Assembly (NCBI GenBank): GCA_029263395.1
Contig: JAJCXO010000221.1
Span: 186,001 to 250,000 of the forward strand
Reading direction: 5' to 3'
DNA: 64,000 nt
Origin: Acidobacteriota bacterium
Lineage (GTDB): Bacteria > Acidobacteriota > Thermoanaerobaculia > Multivoradales > J023
Below the pieces are notes generated by a model, which saw only the letters and a list, made by a program, of their open reading frames with translations, had not been told where the DNA came from and did not search any database. The number at the start of each line of letters is the position of its first letter. The stretch's first letter is position 1. A program made the translations under genes and the position numbers. Shown here piece by piece: positions 9,766 to 18,522 of this stretch.

Positions 9766-11001
9766 ATGTCCAACGCGGATGACTACCTCGTAGGAATCGA
9801 CATCGGCTCCTCCAAGGTGGGTGTGCTGATTGGCCACCAAGACGGCTCGGGGAATCTCGAGGTGGTCGGCAAGGGACTAGCTCCCAATCGTGGCACCCGC
9901 CGGGGAAATATTGTCAATGTCGAGCAGACCGTCGAGGCTCTCAAACAAGCCAGCGAAGAAGCCGAAGTGATGGCGGGGGTCGAGATCTCGCGTGCTTATG
10001 TCGGTGTGGCCGGTTCCGATATCCGGAGTGTCAACTCCCGCGGTATGGTCTCGGTTGCCCGTCGCGATCGTGAGATCAGCCGTCAGGACATCCACCGGGT
10101 GTTGGAAGCAGCGCAGTCCGCGGCTTTACCATCGGACCGCGAAGTGCTACACACCATTCCTCAAGAGTTTTTTGTCGACGAGCAAGGCGGCATCAACGAT
10201 CCTTTGGGAATGCTCGGCAGCCGGCTCGAGGTCTCGGTCCACTTGACCACCGGCAACATTACCCGTACCAAGACGCTTCAGACCTGTGTCAACCGGGCCG
10301 GCATCGAGGTCATCGAGACGGTGTTCGAGCCGCTGGCGACTGCCGATGGAGTGTTGAGCGAGGACGAGCGTGAACTCGGTGTGCTGTTGATCGATGTTGG
10401 TTGTGGCAGCACTGAGTTTGCACTGTTCTCAGAAGGTGAGGTCAAACACTCGGCGGTTTTGCCTATCGGTGCCAGCCACTTCACCAACGATCTGGCGATG
10501 GTGCTGCGCACGCCGTTCTCCGAGGCCGAACGCATCAAGCAGAAGTACGGCTGTTGCCTCGAATCGATGGTTGATGATGGCGACGGCGTGACCGTGCCGG
10601 CAGTTGCGGGTGGTGCCCAGCGGGTGGTTCCAAAACGTGAACTCTGTGAGATTCTCGAGCCAAGGGCCGAGGAAATCCTAAGCCTGATTCGCAGCGATCT
10701 GTCCACCAATGGTTGGGACGAAGGGCTTCGCGGCGGAGTGGTCCTTACCGGCGGCGGCGTCCAACTCGACGGTCTGCTCGAGCTGGCGGCTCAAATTTTC
10801 TCGTCGACGGTGCGTTATGGCCTTCCTCAGCGCCTCGGCGGCCTGGTCGACGTCATCAACAGTCCGACCTGGTGTACCGCTTCGGGGCTCTTGCTCTACG
10901 GCTACGAGAGCGAGCGTAACCAGAGCAAAAACCGACGACGAACATTCACTATGCGCAAGTTGATCGGAACCCTACGGGGTGTCTTCTCCGACTTGCTATA
11001 A
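9766..11001 (+). CDS. ftsA: cell-division actin homologue FtsA
   Basis: Actin-fold ATPase that tethers FtsZ to the membrane. Nucleotide-binding motifs are visible: GIDIGSSKVGVLIG near the N-terminus, LLIDVGCGSTEFALF in the middle and GGVVLTGGGVQLDGL toward the end. The 1C subdomain region (YVGVAGSDIRSVNSRGMV) distinguishes it from other actin-like ATPases. The C-terminus ends in a basic/hydrophobic stretch, MRKLIGTLRGVFSDLL, matching the membrane-targeting amphipathic helix of the family. The 411-residue length is typical. Thirty bases separate it from ftsZ. Confidence 0.97.
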   Translation: MSNADDYLVGIDIGSSKVGVLIGHQDGSGNLEVVGKGLAPNRGTRRGNIVNVEQTVEALKQASEEAEVMAGVEISRAYVGVAGSDIRSVNSRGMVSVARRDREISRQDIHRVLEAAQSAALPSDREVLHTIPQEFFVDEQGGINDPLGMLGSRLEVSVHLTTGNITRTKTLQTCVNRAGIEVIETVFEPLATADGVLSEDERELGVLLIDVGCGSTEFALFSEGEVKHSAVLPIGASHFTNDLAMVLRTPFSEAERIKQKYGCCLESMVDDGDGVTVPAVAGGAQRVVPKRELCEILEPRAEEILSLIRSDLSTNGWDEGLRGGVVLTGGGVQLDGLLELAAQIFSSTVRYGLPQRLGGLVDVINSPTWCTASGLLLYGYESERNQSKNRRRTFTMRKLIGTLRGVFSDLL

Positions 11002-11031
11002 GTCACGGCTAGACGACAGAAGGGGACAACG

Positions 11032-12519
11032 ATGATCCTGTTTGACGAAACTCCTAAGAAGGACGGCGGTTTGCCGATCACCTTGGAGACCCTTGACCAG
11101 GCCCCGGCAAAGATCAAAGTGATCGGCATCGGGGGCGGCGGCGGCAACGCCGTCAACCGAATGATTTCAGCCCAGTTACGAGGCATTGAGTTCATCAGTG
11201 CCAACACCGACCTGCAGGCCTTGCGGCGGTCGTCGGCTCCTACCAAGCTGCAACTTGGCGAAAGCTTGACCCGCGGCCTGGGGGCTGGCGGTGATCCCGA
11301 GGTGGGTCGCGAGTCGGCCCTCGAAGACACCGAACGGATTCTTGAGATCTTGGACGGTGCCGACATGATTTTTCTCACCGCGGGTCTCGGTGGCGGTACC
11401 GGTACCGGTGCGGCGCCGATCCTGGCATCGTTGGCGGCGGAGATCGGTGCCCTCACCGTAGCTGTGGTCACCAAGCCGTTCGGCTTCGAAGGTCGCCGCC
11501 GTTCGATCATGGCGGACCGTGGCGTCGAAGAGCTCCGCAACTCGGTCGATACCCTGATCACGATCCCCAATGAACGTCTGCTGAGCTTCGTCGATCGTGG
11601 CACGCCGCTCACGGAGGCGTTTCTGATCGCCGACGACGTACTTCGTCAAGCGGTCCAAGGCATCAGCGATTTGATCACGGTGCCGGGCGAGATCAATGTC
11701 GACTTCGCCGACGTCAAGACGATCATGACGGGTATGGGGATGGCATTGATGGGTACCGGCATCGCCAAGGGCGAAAATCGGGCGATCGAGGCGGCGCAGC
11801 GAGCGATCTCGTCGCCGTTGCTGGAGGAGACCTCCATCGAAGGCGCCAAAGGGGTATTGCTCAACATCTCGGGCAGTCATGACCTCACCCTGCACGAGGT
11901 AGCGGAGTCTGCTCGCATCATCTCCGAAGCGGTTGATCCGGAAGCCAACATCATCTCTGGCATGGTGATCGAGGAAGCTCTCGAAGACGAGATGAAGGTC
12001 ACGGTCATTGCTACCGGTTTTGACCGCGCTGCCGATCGTCGTGTAGAAGCCCCCGCCGCCGTCCGTAGCGCGGTCGAAGCATGGCGCCCGTCATCCGGCC
12101 GTTCCGAGGCGATCCGGGTCTCGTCGCGTTCCGCCCCGTCCTCGCAACACGCGACACCTGCGCCCGTTCAGCAAGAGACCGAGTCGGTGCCCGAGCCTGA
12201 GGTTCGGGAGCCGAGGAGTCGTGAGCCCCTCGTCCGGGAGTCGGTGGCTCATGAACCCATGGTTCGGGAGCAGGTGGTCCGGGAGTCGACGTACGAAGCA
12301 GCTCCCCGCGAGCCGATGGTTCGAGAGTCGCTCTTCCAAGAGCCGCCGGTCAGAGAACTCGAGCTCGATGTCGAGCCGCCGCCAGAAGAACCTGAGATTC
12401 CTTTTTACCGCAAAGTCTTGGCTCAGCGCCATGCCGACGATCCAGGGGGGTATGGGCCCAACTGGTCGAATGTCGACGACTACGACATTCCGACGGTGTT
12501 GCGTAAGCAGATGGACTGA
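11032..12519 (+). CDS. ftsZ: cell-division GTPase FtsZ with repeat-rich linker
   Basis: Tubulin-like GTPase that forms the Z ring. Visible motifs are the N-terminal [12 protein letters not shown], the tubulin signature [13 protein letters not shown], and the T7-loop segment [11 protein letters not shown]. The globular core ends near residue 335. A long disordered linker follows, rich in Glu, Pro, Arg and Val, in which units resembling EPMVRES recur about eight times (roughly residues 385-445). The extreme C-terminus [13 protein letters not shown] is the conserved peptide that binds FtsA and other partners. At 495 residues it is long for FtsZ because of this linker. A ribosome binding site AAGGGGA precedes the ATG. 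Confidence 0.97.
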   Translation: MILFDETPKKDGGLPITLETLDQAPAKIKVIGIGGGGGNAVNRMISAQLRGIEFISANTDLQALRRSSAPTKLQLGESLTRGLGAGGDPEVGRESALEDTERILEILDGADMIFLTAGLGGGTGTGAAPILASLAAEIGALTVAVVTKPFGFEGRRRSIMADRGVEELRNSVDTLITIPNERLLSFVDRGTPLTEAFLIADDVLRQAVQGISDLITVPGEINVDFADVKTIMTGMGMALMGTGIAKGENRAIEAAQRAISSPLLEETSIEGAKGVLLNISGSHDLTLHEVAESARIISEAVDPEANIISGMVIEEALEDEMKVTVIATGFDRAADRRVEAPAAVRSAVEAWRPSSGRSEAIRVSSRSAPSSQHATPAPVQQETESVPEPEVREPRSREPLVRESVAHEPMVREQVVRESTYEAAPREPMVRESLFQEPPVRELELDVEPPPEEPEIPFYRKVLAQRHADDPGGYGPNWSNVDDYDIPTVLRKQMD

Positions 12520-12540
12520 GCGTAACGGATCGTACTGCTG

Positions 12541-12575
12541 CCCTCTTCCTCGGTTTGTCCCCCTGAGGAAGAGGG
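12541..12575 (+). terminator. hairpin terminator after ftsZ
   Basis: A perfect 11-bp inverted repeat, CCCTCTTCCTC (12541-12551) with GAGGAAGAGGG (12565-12575), encloses a 13-nt loop. It starts 21 nt after the ftsZ stop and marks the likely end of the dcw transcript. The trailing T tract is weak (CCTGCTTG), so termination may be inefficient. It also faces the 3' end of the minus-strand gene at 12657 and could act on both strands. Confidence 0.7.
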
Positions 12576-12656
12576 CCTGCTTGCACAAAGCTTACGGCTG
12601 AGATCGGGTTGATCGCAAAGGGATGTCGGTGGCCTTAGGCTTCGGGCTTAACCTGG

Positions 12657-13829
12657 TCAGTCGACGTCCCCAACACGTTTGGCGAAGATGTCGATCTGCT
12701 TGTGCAACGTCAAGCCTTCGACTTTGCCGTCAGCTGCAACCTTGAATGTCACCTGGCCGCGGTCTGGAGCGATACGAAACAACACTTCAGACTCCGGAAA
12801 CAGGAAGGCGCTCGGTTGATTCGGATTCTCGACGCGAAGGCCGTCTTTGTGGCGCGACACGCGCACTTGGACCTCGTGGGCGATCGTTGGAACGTAGATG
12901 CCGGCGTACCTGTCCAAGAGGTCTTCTGCAAGGACAATGCGGGTTCCGTATTCTTGGCGCTGGGGTGCCTGTTGCAACTCGGTGATGGCGGGACTGTTAG
13001 TGAACACCTTGGCCAGTTTAAGAGTCCTAGGTTTCTTGGCGAGTTCTTCGTTCAGGTCGAAGCTGACGACTTCGTCGAAGTTTGCCAGATTGAATACAAA
13101 GACCCTTTTTGCCACGAGGTCGTAGACCGTCGAATACGACGTGAAAGCGCCCGGACCATGCTGGTGAATCGACTCGAGGGCGGCGGCGACGGTATCCAAC
13201 GACACCGCTACACGCGACGAGGCTAGAACTTGTTCAGCCCGGGTAAAACGTTGGCAGCGGTAACCCGAAGGCTGCAACCGAGTGTTGGTCACAATCTGAT
13301 GATTTCCGTCGATGCGTTCGACGGACAGTCCCGATTCAGGTAGCCAGGCAACAACGGCAGAATTGCCCGTGGCATCAGCAAACATGAACTGAGATCGTGC
13401 AAGGTGTTTGCAGTTGTGCGTTTCGAAGACAGCAATTGCTTCCTCTACGGTTGCGCACTCGTTCATGATTTTTTCAAGGAGGTTCTTGGTGCTCGGCTTG
13501 GACGGATCGGACTTCCAGTCCACATCGGGTACTACTGCGGCGTCGAAGCTCAAGCCCTTCTCGTTCATACTTCCTTGAGCGAAGTCGTCTCGGAAACCCA
13601 CGTTGACGCGGCCGAATCGGCCTCTCTTGCCAGGGACGAACCAAATTACCCCGGGTTCGACCCAGTCTTCGTTGTTGCCCATCAGAACTGTCGCGTCATC
13701 GTGAAGCGTTAGGATTGCACAGGCTTCAACGACGGGCCCTATGGTCAGGGCCAGGCCTAGTGAGAGCAGTATCCAGGCTGTTTTTGGTCCAGAAGTTGTC
13801 GTGCTGCTGGTCCAGTTCACGCTGCGCAT
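12657..13829 (-). CDS. secreted N-terminal-nucleophile amidase / acyltransferase-like hydrolase (C45/PVA-like)
   Basis: A signal peptide of about 36 residues with a hydrophobic core ends at VVEA, directly followed by Cys37-AILTLHDDATVLMGNNEDW. Signal cleavage would expose Cys37 as the N-terminal nucleophile, as in linear-amide C-N hydrolases, penicillin V acylase and acyl-CoA:6-aminopenicillanate acyltransferase relatives. The MGNNEDW phrase fits that superfamily. Residues from about 300 onward (RYAGIYV, followed by a beta-rich segment ending in VEGLTLHKQ) resemble the DUF3471-type domain often appended to secreted beta-lactamase-like hydrolases. The substrate cannot be told from sequence. 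It converges on ftsZ with the hairpin at 12541 between them. The family assignment is moderately sure, the exact activity unknown. Confidence 0.72.
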   Translation of the reverse strand: MRSVNWTSSTTTSGPKTAWILLSLGLALTIGPVVEACAILTLHDDATVLMGNNEDWVEPGVIWFVPGKRGRFGRVNVGFRDDFAQGSMNEKGLSFDAAVVPDVDWKSDPSKPSTKNLLEKIMNECATVEEAIAVFETHNCKHLARSQFMFADATGNSAVVAWLPESGLSVERIDGNHQIVTNTRLQPSGYRCQRFTRAEQVLASSRVAVSLDTVAAALESIHQHGPGAFTSYSTVYDLVAKRVFVFNLANFDEVVSFDLNEELAKKPRTLKLAKVFTNSPAITELQQAPQRQEYGTRIVLAEDLLDRYAGIYVPTIAHEVQVRVSRHKDGLRVENPNQPSAFLFPESEVLFRIAPDRGQVTFKVAADGKVEGLTLHKQIDIFAKRVGDVD

Positions 13830-13986
13830 TGCCCGCCTTCTCTTCGTGTCCGCCCCGCTTTATTGCGATCTAGTCAGGCGTCCGACTCGAGCTGGAAGTC
13901 GGAGCCAGCACGGTGACGATTATAGAGGGGGCGCACGGGCGATCCGTCGAGCCGACGGCGCTGATCGGTCTCAGAGCTTTGTGGAT

Positions 13987-14199
13987 CTACTTAGCGGACT
14001 TCGAAAGCGAGCCGTTCGATTGCTGCGACAGCAGCTTCTCTGCTGCCCAATTCGCGAGAACCTCTCTGGCAACCTCGTTCGTTCGAAGCAACTTGTGTTT
14101 TGTTTGGCTGTTCGAAAGATTGACTGCTCGAGTCTCGTTTTCCAGCGCCGTCAAGATGAAGTCATCACACAGGAAGGTCAGTCTTCTGTTGGGTGACAT
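13987..14199 (-). CDS. small hypothetical protein (70 aa), coupled to Sel1-like gene
   Basis: A 70-residue polar protein with no recognised domain, no signal peptide and no membrane segment. I treat it as real because GGAGGT stands about 9 nt before the ATG, and because it overlaps the end of the preceding Sel1-like gene by 35 nt in another frame, as in a coupled gene pair. Its content is Asn/Ser/Leu-rich (RTNEVAREVLANWAAEKLL) and probably helical. No function is proposed. Confidence 0.45.
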   Translation of the reverse strand: MSPNRRLTFLCDDFILTALENETRAVNLSNSQTKHKLLRTNEVAREVLANWAAEKLLSQQSNGSLSKSAK

Positions 14200-14503
14200 A
14201 AGGCTCTACCTCCAAGTCTTCGGTAAGAAGCGCCCGCCAGGCTGCTCGGTTTTCCTGAGAACTCTCCTGAGCCAGAGCCAGGCGTAACTCAATGGTTCGA
14301 ATGATCTTGCTCTCCAACAACGAAGCGACCGCCATTAGATCGCGCTGCGGTGCTTTGGCCCGGAGAAGCCAGTAGTAAGCCTCTCCGGCATCAGGCGGAA
14401 CGCCTTTGCCGAGCAGATAAAGTCCCGCCATGAGCATCTGAGCCCCTGCATCGTCAGCTTCGCATGCGCGTTCTAGCTCGCGGGAAGTTCTGAACGTCCC
14501 CAT
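14165..14503 (-). CDS. Sel1-repeat-like small protein
   Basis: A 112-residue soluble protein. Residues around 18-47 (DDAGAQMLMAGLYLLGKGVPPDAGEAYYWL) match the pattern of a Sel1-type tetratricopeptide helix pair, a protein-interaction fold. The rest is helical, with no signal peptide. GGAGG lies 7 nt before the ATG at 14503, and a GTG directly upstream adds one residue at most. The 3' end overlaps the 70-residue gene, so the two are probably made together. Sel1 proteins usually act as adaptors, but nothing here names the partner other than the downstream small protein. Confidence 0.6.
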   Translation of the reverse strand: MGTFRTSRELERACEADDAGAQMLMAGLYLLGKGVPPDAGEAYYWLLRAKAPQRDLMAVASLLESKIIRTIELRLALAQESSQENRAAWRALLTEDLEVEPYVTQQKTDLPV

Positions 14504-14762
14504 CACTGGTCCTCCACGTCCGAATCGGTGCGAAACGTCGATTGCGCGCGGTCAGCCTGCTATTGGATTGCGCCAGGTTGGGTCCGTCGCACAACAAACG
14601 AGCTTCGAATTCGAGCTGAGCTGCAACTATGTCACCTCAATGTGACGTTCGGCATGACAGTCTCAAGACGCTCAGACGCAACACGCAGGTCCCGCCACAG
14701 GACGTGCGTTGTTGCTCCAAAGGCACTCGAACAGAGGTGCTGGCAGGAACCGAGAGGGTTCG

Positions 14763-16505
14763 CTAAACGGCGGCGAGCTGTTCTTCGAGCTGCTGTCGGT
14801 GGTAGAGATCAGCGTAAATGCCACCGTGGGCGATGAGCTGTTCATGGGTGCCTCGTTCAGCGACGCGCCCGCCGTCCAAGACCAGGGTCCAGTCCGCTAG
14901 TTGGGCGGCGGAGATACGGTGGGACACCAGCATTACGGTGCGGCCGGGAAAGACGGTCCGCAGGTTGGTGAGGATGCGCTCTTCGGTCTCTGTATCGACG
15001 GCGGACAGGCAGTCGTCGAGCAGCATAATGCGGGGCTCGCGGATCAAGGCTCGTGACAAGGCCATGCGCTGCTTCTGGCCACCGGAGAGGGTGATGCCAC
15101 GTTCTCCCACCATGGTGTCGAGGCCGTTTGGGAAGGATGCCAGATCGGTGTCCAATCCGGCCAAGGAGACCGCCCGCAGTACCTGGTCCTCTGAGGCATC
15201 GGGATGGCCGAAGGAGATGTTTTCGCGGATGGTGGCAGAGAACAGGAGAGTTTCCTGTGGCACCATGGCGATAGCGCCTCGCAGGGTTTGGAGCGGAAGA
15301 TTCCGAACCTCTTGACCATCGATCGCAAGTTGGCCCTCCGGCGGATCGATAAGTCGAGGAATCAATGATAGCAGGGTGCTCTTGCCAGACCCGGTGCGAC
15401 CGACGATGGCCACGGTTTGGCCTTTCTCGATCTCAAAGTCGATCGCTTGCAGGACCGGTACCTCGGTCTCAGGGTAGGTGAAGTCGAGCGCTTTGAACCT
15501 GATACCACCATGCACTGTGGCGTCGTGTATTAAGGGCTCCTGGTCACGGATAGCGGGTTCTTCTTCGAGCACCTCACGAATTCGTAAGAGTGAGGCCGAA
15601 CCACGTTCCATCAAGTTGATCACCCAGCCGATGGCGACCATCGGCCAAGTGAGCAAGCCGAGGAAGAGGTTGAACGATACGAATTCGCCAACCGTGATCT
15701 CACCGGCAATCAAGATCCGACCGCCGTACCAAAGGACTGCCGCGAGGCTGAAGCCGACCAGGCTCAGAAGAAAGGGATTGAACGCAGAAGACCACAAAAT
15801 CAAGTGGCGATTGCGGTCAACGTATTCGCGGTTGAGAGTTTCAAAAGCTCGTTCTTCAGCACTCTCCTGGACATAAGCGCGCACCACCCGAGCGCCCGCC
15901 AAGTTCTCCTGAACCTTCGAGGAAACCAAGGAGAAGGTGGCCTGTACCTGATCGAACAACACGTGAATCCGGCGCCCAAAGATCCGCGTCACCACCGCAA
16001 TCAGAGGCAGGACGAGAATCGAGACCAGGGTCATCCCGAGGTGAATGTTGGCCATGAAGATCAGAGAGCCTATGCCGGTAAAAATCGTATTGCTGCCATA
16101 CATGATTGCCGGTCCACAGAGCATGCGGACAGCTTGCAGATCATTGGTGGAGCGAGCCATCAAGTCGCCGGTATAACTCTTCTGAAAGAAGCCCTGGTGT
16201 AAGCGTCCGAGATGGCCAAAGATCTCGTTGAGTAGATCGAACTCGATCTTTCGACTCATTGCTACCAGGATGCGGCGTTGCAGAAACTGAAACACACCCC
16301 GCAAAGCGCTGATGCCGAACAGCAACAGGCCATACATCAACAGCGTCTGGCGGCTGATATCCCCACGCAAGGCATCAATCGCTTGGCCGATCACCAACGG
16401 CGAGAACAGGCCGATAATTGCGGTGATCAAGATGCACAACAGACCGGCGGACAGACTCCTGCGGTAACGACTGAAGTAGGGCAGGAGGGGTTTGAGCTTG
16501 TGCAT
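14763..16505 (-). CDS. ABC-type half exporter (fused TMD-NBD), degenerate catalytic residue
   Basis: Type IV ABC exporter half-subunit of 580 residues. Six membrane segments span roughly residues 15-300, then a nucleotide-binding domain follows. The NBD has Walker A VGRTGSGKSTLL, Q-loop MVPQETLLFSATI, signature LSGGQKQRMAL and H-loop VSHRIS. Walker B reads IMLLDDCLSAVD, so the residue after the Walker B Asp is Asp instead of the catalytic Glu. That substitution is known for the degenerate site of heterodimeric exporters of the MdlA/YheI/TM287 type. A canonical partner half would then be expected, but none lies next to it here. The substrate is unknown; drug or lipid export is typical for the group. 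Confidence 0.88.
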   Translation of the reverse strand: MHKLKPLLPYFSRYRRSLSAGLLCILITAIIGLFSPLVIGQAIDALRGDISRQTLLMYGLLLFGISALRGVFQFLQRRILVAMSRKIEFDLLNEIFGHLGRLHQGFFQKSYTGDLMARSTNDLQAVRMLCGPAIMYGSNTIFTGIGSLIFMANIHLGMTLVSILVLPLIAVVTRIFGRRIHVLFDQVQATFSLVSSKVQENLAGARVVRAYVQESAEERAFETLNREYVDRNRHLILWSSAFNPFLLSLVGFSLAAVLWYGGRILIAGEITVGEFVSFNLFLGLLTWPMVAIGWVINLMERGSASLLRIREVLEEEPAIRDQEPLIHDATVHGGIRFKALDFTYPETEVPVLQAIDFEIEKGQTVAIVGRTGSGKSTLLSLIPRLIDPPEGQLAIDGQEVRNLPLQTLRGAIAMVPQETLLFSATIRENISFGHPDASEDQVLRAVSLAGLDTDLASFPNGLDTMVGERGITLSGGQKQRMALSRALIREPRIMLLDDCLSAVDTETEERILTNLRTVFPGRTVMLVSHRISAAQLADWTLVLDGGRVAERGTHEQLIAHGGIYADLYHRQQLEEQLAAV

Positions 16506-16614
16506 AGTCTTTTCGGCGGCGGGGCGGGTGGCAGCGCCGCGAGACGAAGGGCGGTGAGGATATCACCGGCGCTCGGTCGACAGCAGATAGCTCGAGATCC
16601 GAAAAGATCCGGGC

Positions 16615-16652
16615 AAAAAAAGAGGGCGGGGACCCTCACGATCCCGCACCCT
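16615..16652 (-). terminator. rho-independent terminator on the minus strand
   Basis: Read on the minus strand, a GC-rich stem (AGGGTGCGGG pairing with CCCGCCCT, one bulge) is followed by a run of seven T (A run at 16615-16621 on the plus strand). It probably ends the transcript of the WXXGXW lipoprotein gene, whose stop is about 190 nt upstream. The remainder of the 333-nt gap between 16506 and 16838 shows no open frame or other structure that I can support. Confidence 0.6.
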
Positions 16653-16838
16653 GGAGTGCGACGTCTAGATTCTTGTCGCGTGTGCCCTGCGACCAACCCG
16701 TTTGGGAGGCTTAGGTTGGGTCTTCATCTAATGCATGCGCAGGATTCTGCTGGGATGCATCATCGATTTGAACTTTTTTTCGCGACCAGTGCCGAGCACT
16801 GCTAAATGCGGCACCGCCGGACGCGCACGAATGGAGCG

Positions 16839-17183
16839 CTATCTCCTCCAATACCCCGCCACGAACACGGTCCGACCGCGCCGGACTTCGACGCGGGGCG
16901 CGACCCAAACCGCGCCGCGACGAGGCGGTTTGGACCAACGTCCGTCGACCCACACGTAACGGCTGTTGGCGGGTCGCCACACATAGTGGCCGGCAACCCA
17001 GACGTGCCCTTGGCTCGGTCGGGCGATCACAACTTCTCGGCGTGGCGCCGGAGGTGCTTTGTGAACGTGGTGGGTGACGACGGTGTGGTGATGTGGATGG
17101 GCTGCGCATCCCGTTGCGGGGACACCGATCATCAGCATGAACAAAAACAACCCTGGGAGCTTCGTGATGTGGATTCTTGGCAT
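16839..17183 (-). CDS. WXXGXW-repeat putative lipoprotein
   Basis: A 114-residue protein with an N-terminal signal sequence ending in a lipobox-like PATGC at about residues 23-27, so it is probably lipid-anchored in the envelope. After a His-rich stretch (HPHHHTVVTHHVH) come repeats of the WXXGXW type: VWVAGHYVW, YVWVDGRW, and VFVAGYW at the C-terminus. This matches the BcpO-related WXXGXW repeat family, which has no settled function. The His cluster may bind metal, which is my inference. It is transcribed away from the SGNH hydrolase at 17373. Confidence 0.75.
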   Translation of the reverse strand: MPRIHITKLPGLFLFMLMIGVPATGCAAHPHHHTVVTHHVHKAPPAPRREVVIARPSQGHVWVAGHYVWRPANSRYVWVDGRWSKPPRRGAVWVAPRVEVRRGRTVFVAGYWRR

Positions 17184-17372
17184 GGTCCTCTCCTAGATGT
17201 TGGAGCTTCTGCTTTCCCTCTCATGCCTTGAAACCACCGAAGCAGCAAAAACTTGCGAATCTTTTAGGGTTTCTTGTCAGGGTTATCGGCTGGATTCCGA
17301 GATGTAAGGGTGACGCACCATTGAGCGGTTCAATCATGGATCGCACAACATCCAAGAACTCAGGAGAAATCA

Positions 17373-18308
17373 ATGAATAACATCGTGAAGATGCTAATGG
17401 CCCTCTCTTTGATCATCACCAGCAATGCCTATGCCTTCGGTTTTTCGCCAGTAGTGGAGAAAGACGAAGCGATCCTAGTGATTGGTGCTTCGCTGGAAGA
17501 CGGCGGCTCACCTTGTGAGCTCAACGCCGACGGGACGGGTTTCGAGAGCAATCCACTATTCTGTGGTGGGTTGAATTTTGGTGTGTATCAAAGCCTGGCA
17601 ACGGCACTCCAGAATCGCCTGTTGGTGCAAGGCCAGGTGATCAACGAAGCGATCGGTGGCGCAACCACTTTTCCTCGCGGCGGCTATCCCACGCGTCTCC
17701 CAGATGGCACCGTGCCTGGCGAGGCGTTCCGCACTCCGGTCGGTTGGGAGCAGTACGGCTTTAATCAACAGTATGTGCGAGCCTTCACCCAAGTCTTCAA
17801 TCCCCTGGTCACTCCGCCGGAGGTCAACGCTCGCTACATCGTGATCGGTATTCCAAACGACTGCCTACATGCCAACGCTTTCGATGTTGCACCGGCCAAC
17901 ACCGACCCTGACGAGTGCTCCGAGATCAGTCCCGGCACCGGCAAGACCGGCCTCGAGGAGATGGTCGACCGACTAATCGCCCTGGGCCAGGCCGCAATCG
18001 ATTCCGGCATCACGCCGATCTACACTGGCTACCCGCCCTACGTCACCGGCGCCAGCACCGATGGCATCAATCTCGCTGTTTCGCAGGCTCTTTTCGGGTT
18101 CTCTTGGGTGATCTCAGAAGGTGAGTACAACACGATGTTGGCTGACTACCAGACTCGGATTCCGGCCACCCTCGGTGCTGGCAACGTCATCATGGCGAAT
18201 GTCTGGAGCCAGTACGAGAACTTCGGAGATGGTCTTCATCCCGATTACAACACCAGTCGCAAAGCAGCAATCAAGATCGTGCTGCAGATCAAGCAATTCG
18301 AGAACTAG
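17373..18308 (+). CDS. secreted SGNH/GDSL-type hydrolase
   Basis: A 311-residue protein with a clear signal peptide (residues 1-22, ending NAYA). The SGNH fold is indicated by block I VIGASLEDGG, with Ser in the GAS context, the block III-like VIGIPNDC, and block V GDGLHPD near the C-terminus with the catalytic Asp-x-x-His. Members hydrolyse esters in lipids or acetylated polysaccharides, and the substrate here is open. Several Cys (SPCEL, FCGG, DCLH, DECSE) could form disulfides outside the cytoplasm. AGGAG at 17362-17366 sits 6 nt before the ATG. It stands alone, with no gene on the same strand nearby. Confidence 0.75.
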   Translation: MNNIVKMLMALSLIITSNAYAFGFSPVVEKDEAILVIGASLEDGGSPCELNADGTGFESNPLFCGGLNFGVYQSLATALQNRLLVQGQVINEAIGGATTFPRGGYPTRLPDGTVPGEAFRTPVGWEQYGFNQQYVRAFTQVFNPLVTPPEVNARYIVIGIPNDCLHANAFDVAPANTDPDECSEISPGTGKTGLEEMVDRLIALGQAAIDSGITPIYTGYPPYVTGASTDGINLAVSQALFGFSWVISEGEYNTMLADYQTRIPATLGAGNVIMANVWSQYENFGDGLHPDYNTSRKAAIKIVLQIKQFEN

Positions 18309-18522
18309 TCGCCATCACAGGACGTATCTAGAGCTCGGTCGGCTCTGTGGGCTGCGCCGCCGCTCCGGGAACTCGCCGGATCCCTTGCAGCCGGCCCAAG
18401 CTCTTTCAGTGCCACCGGATACGAGATGCGAGCAGGTTCGCAGCTCAAACACGCTCGCTGCTTGCTCGCTCCACAAGGCCTCCCTTCCTGAACCGAAAAC
18501 GGCAAAACTGGCTGAGATCTAG

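Noticed and set aside
13741-14196. plus-strand frame of 151 residues
   Set aside because: It is antisense to the start of the Ntn hydrolase and to the small Sel1-linked gene, has no ribosome binding site and a biased Arg/Ser/Leu composition typical of shadows.
14679-14711. possible terminator hairpin downstream of the ABC exporter
   Set aside because: The arms (CAACACGCAGGTCC and GGACGTGCGTTG) pair only with bulges, and no T tract follows on the minus strand.
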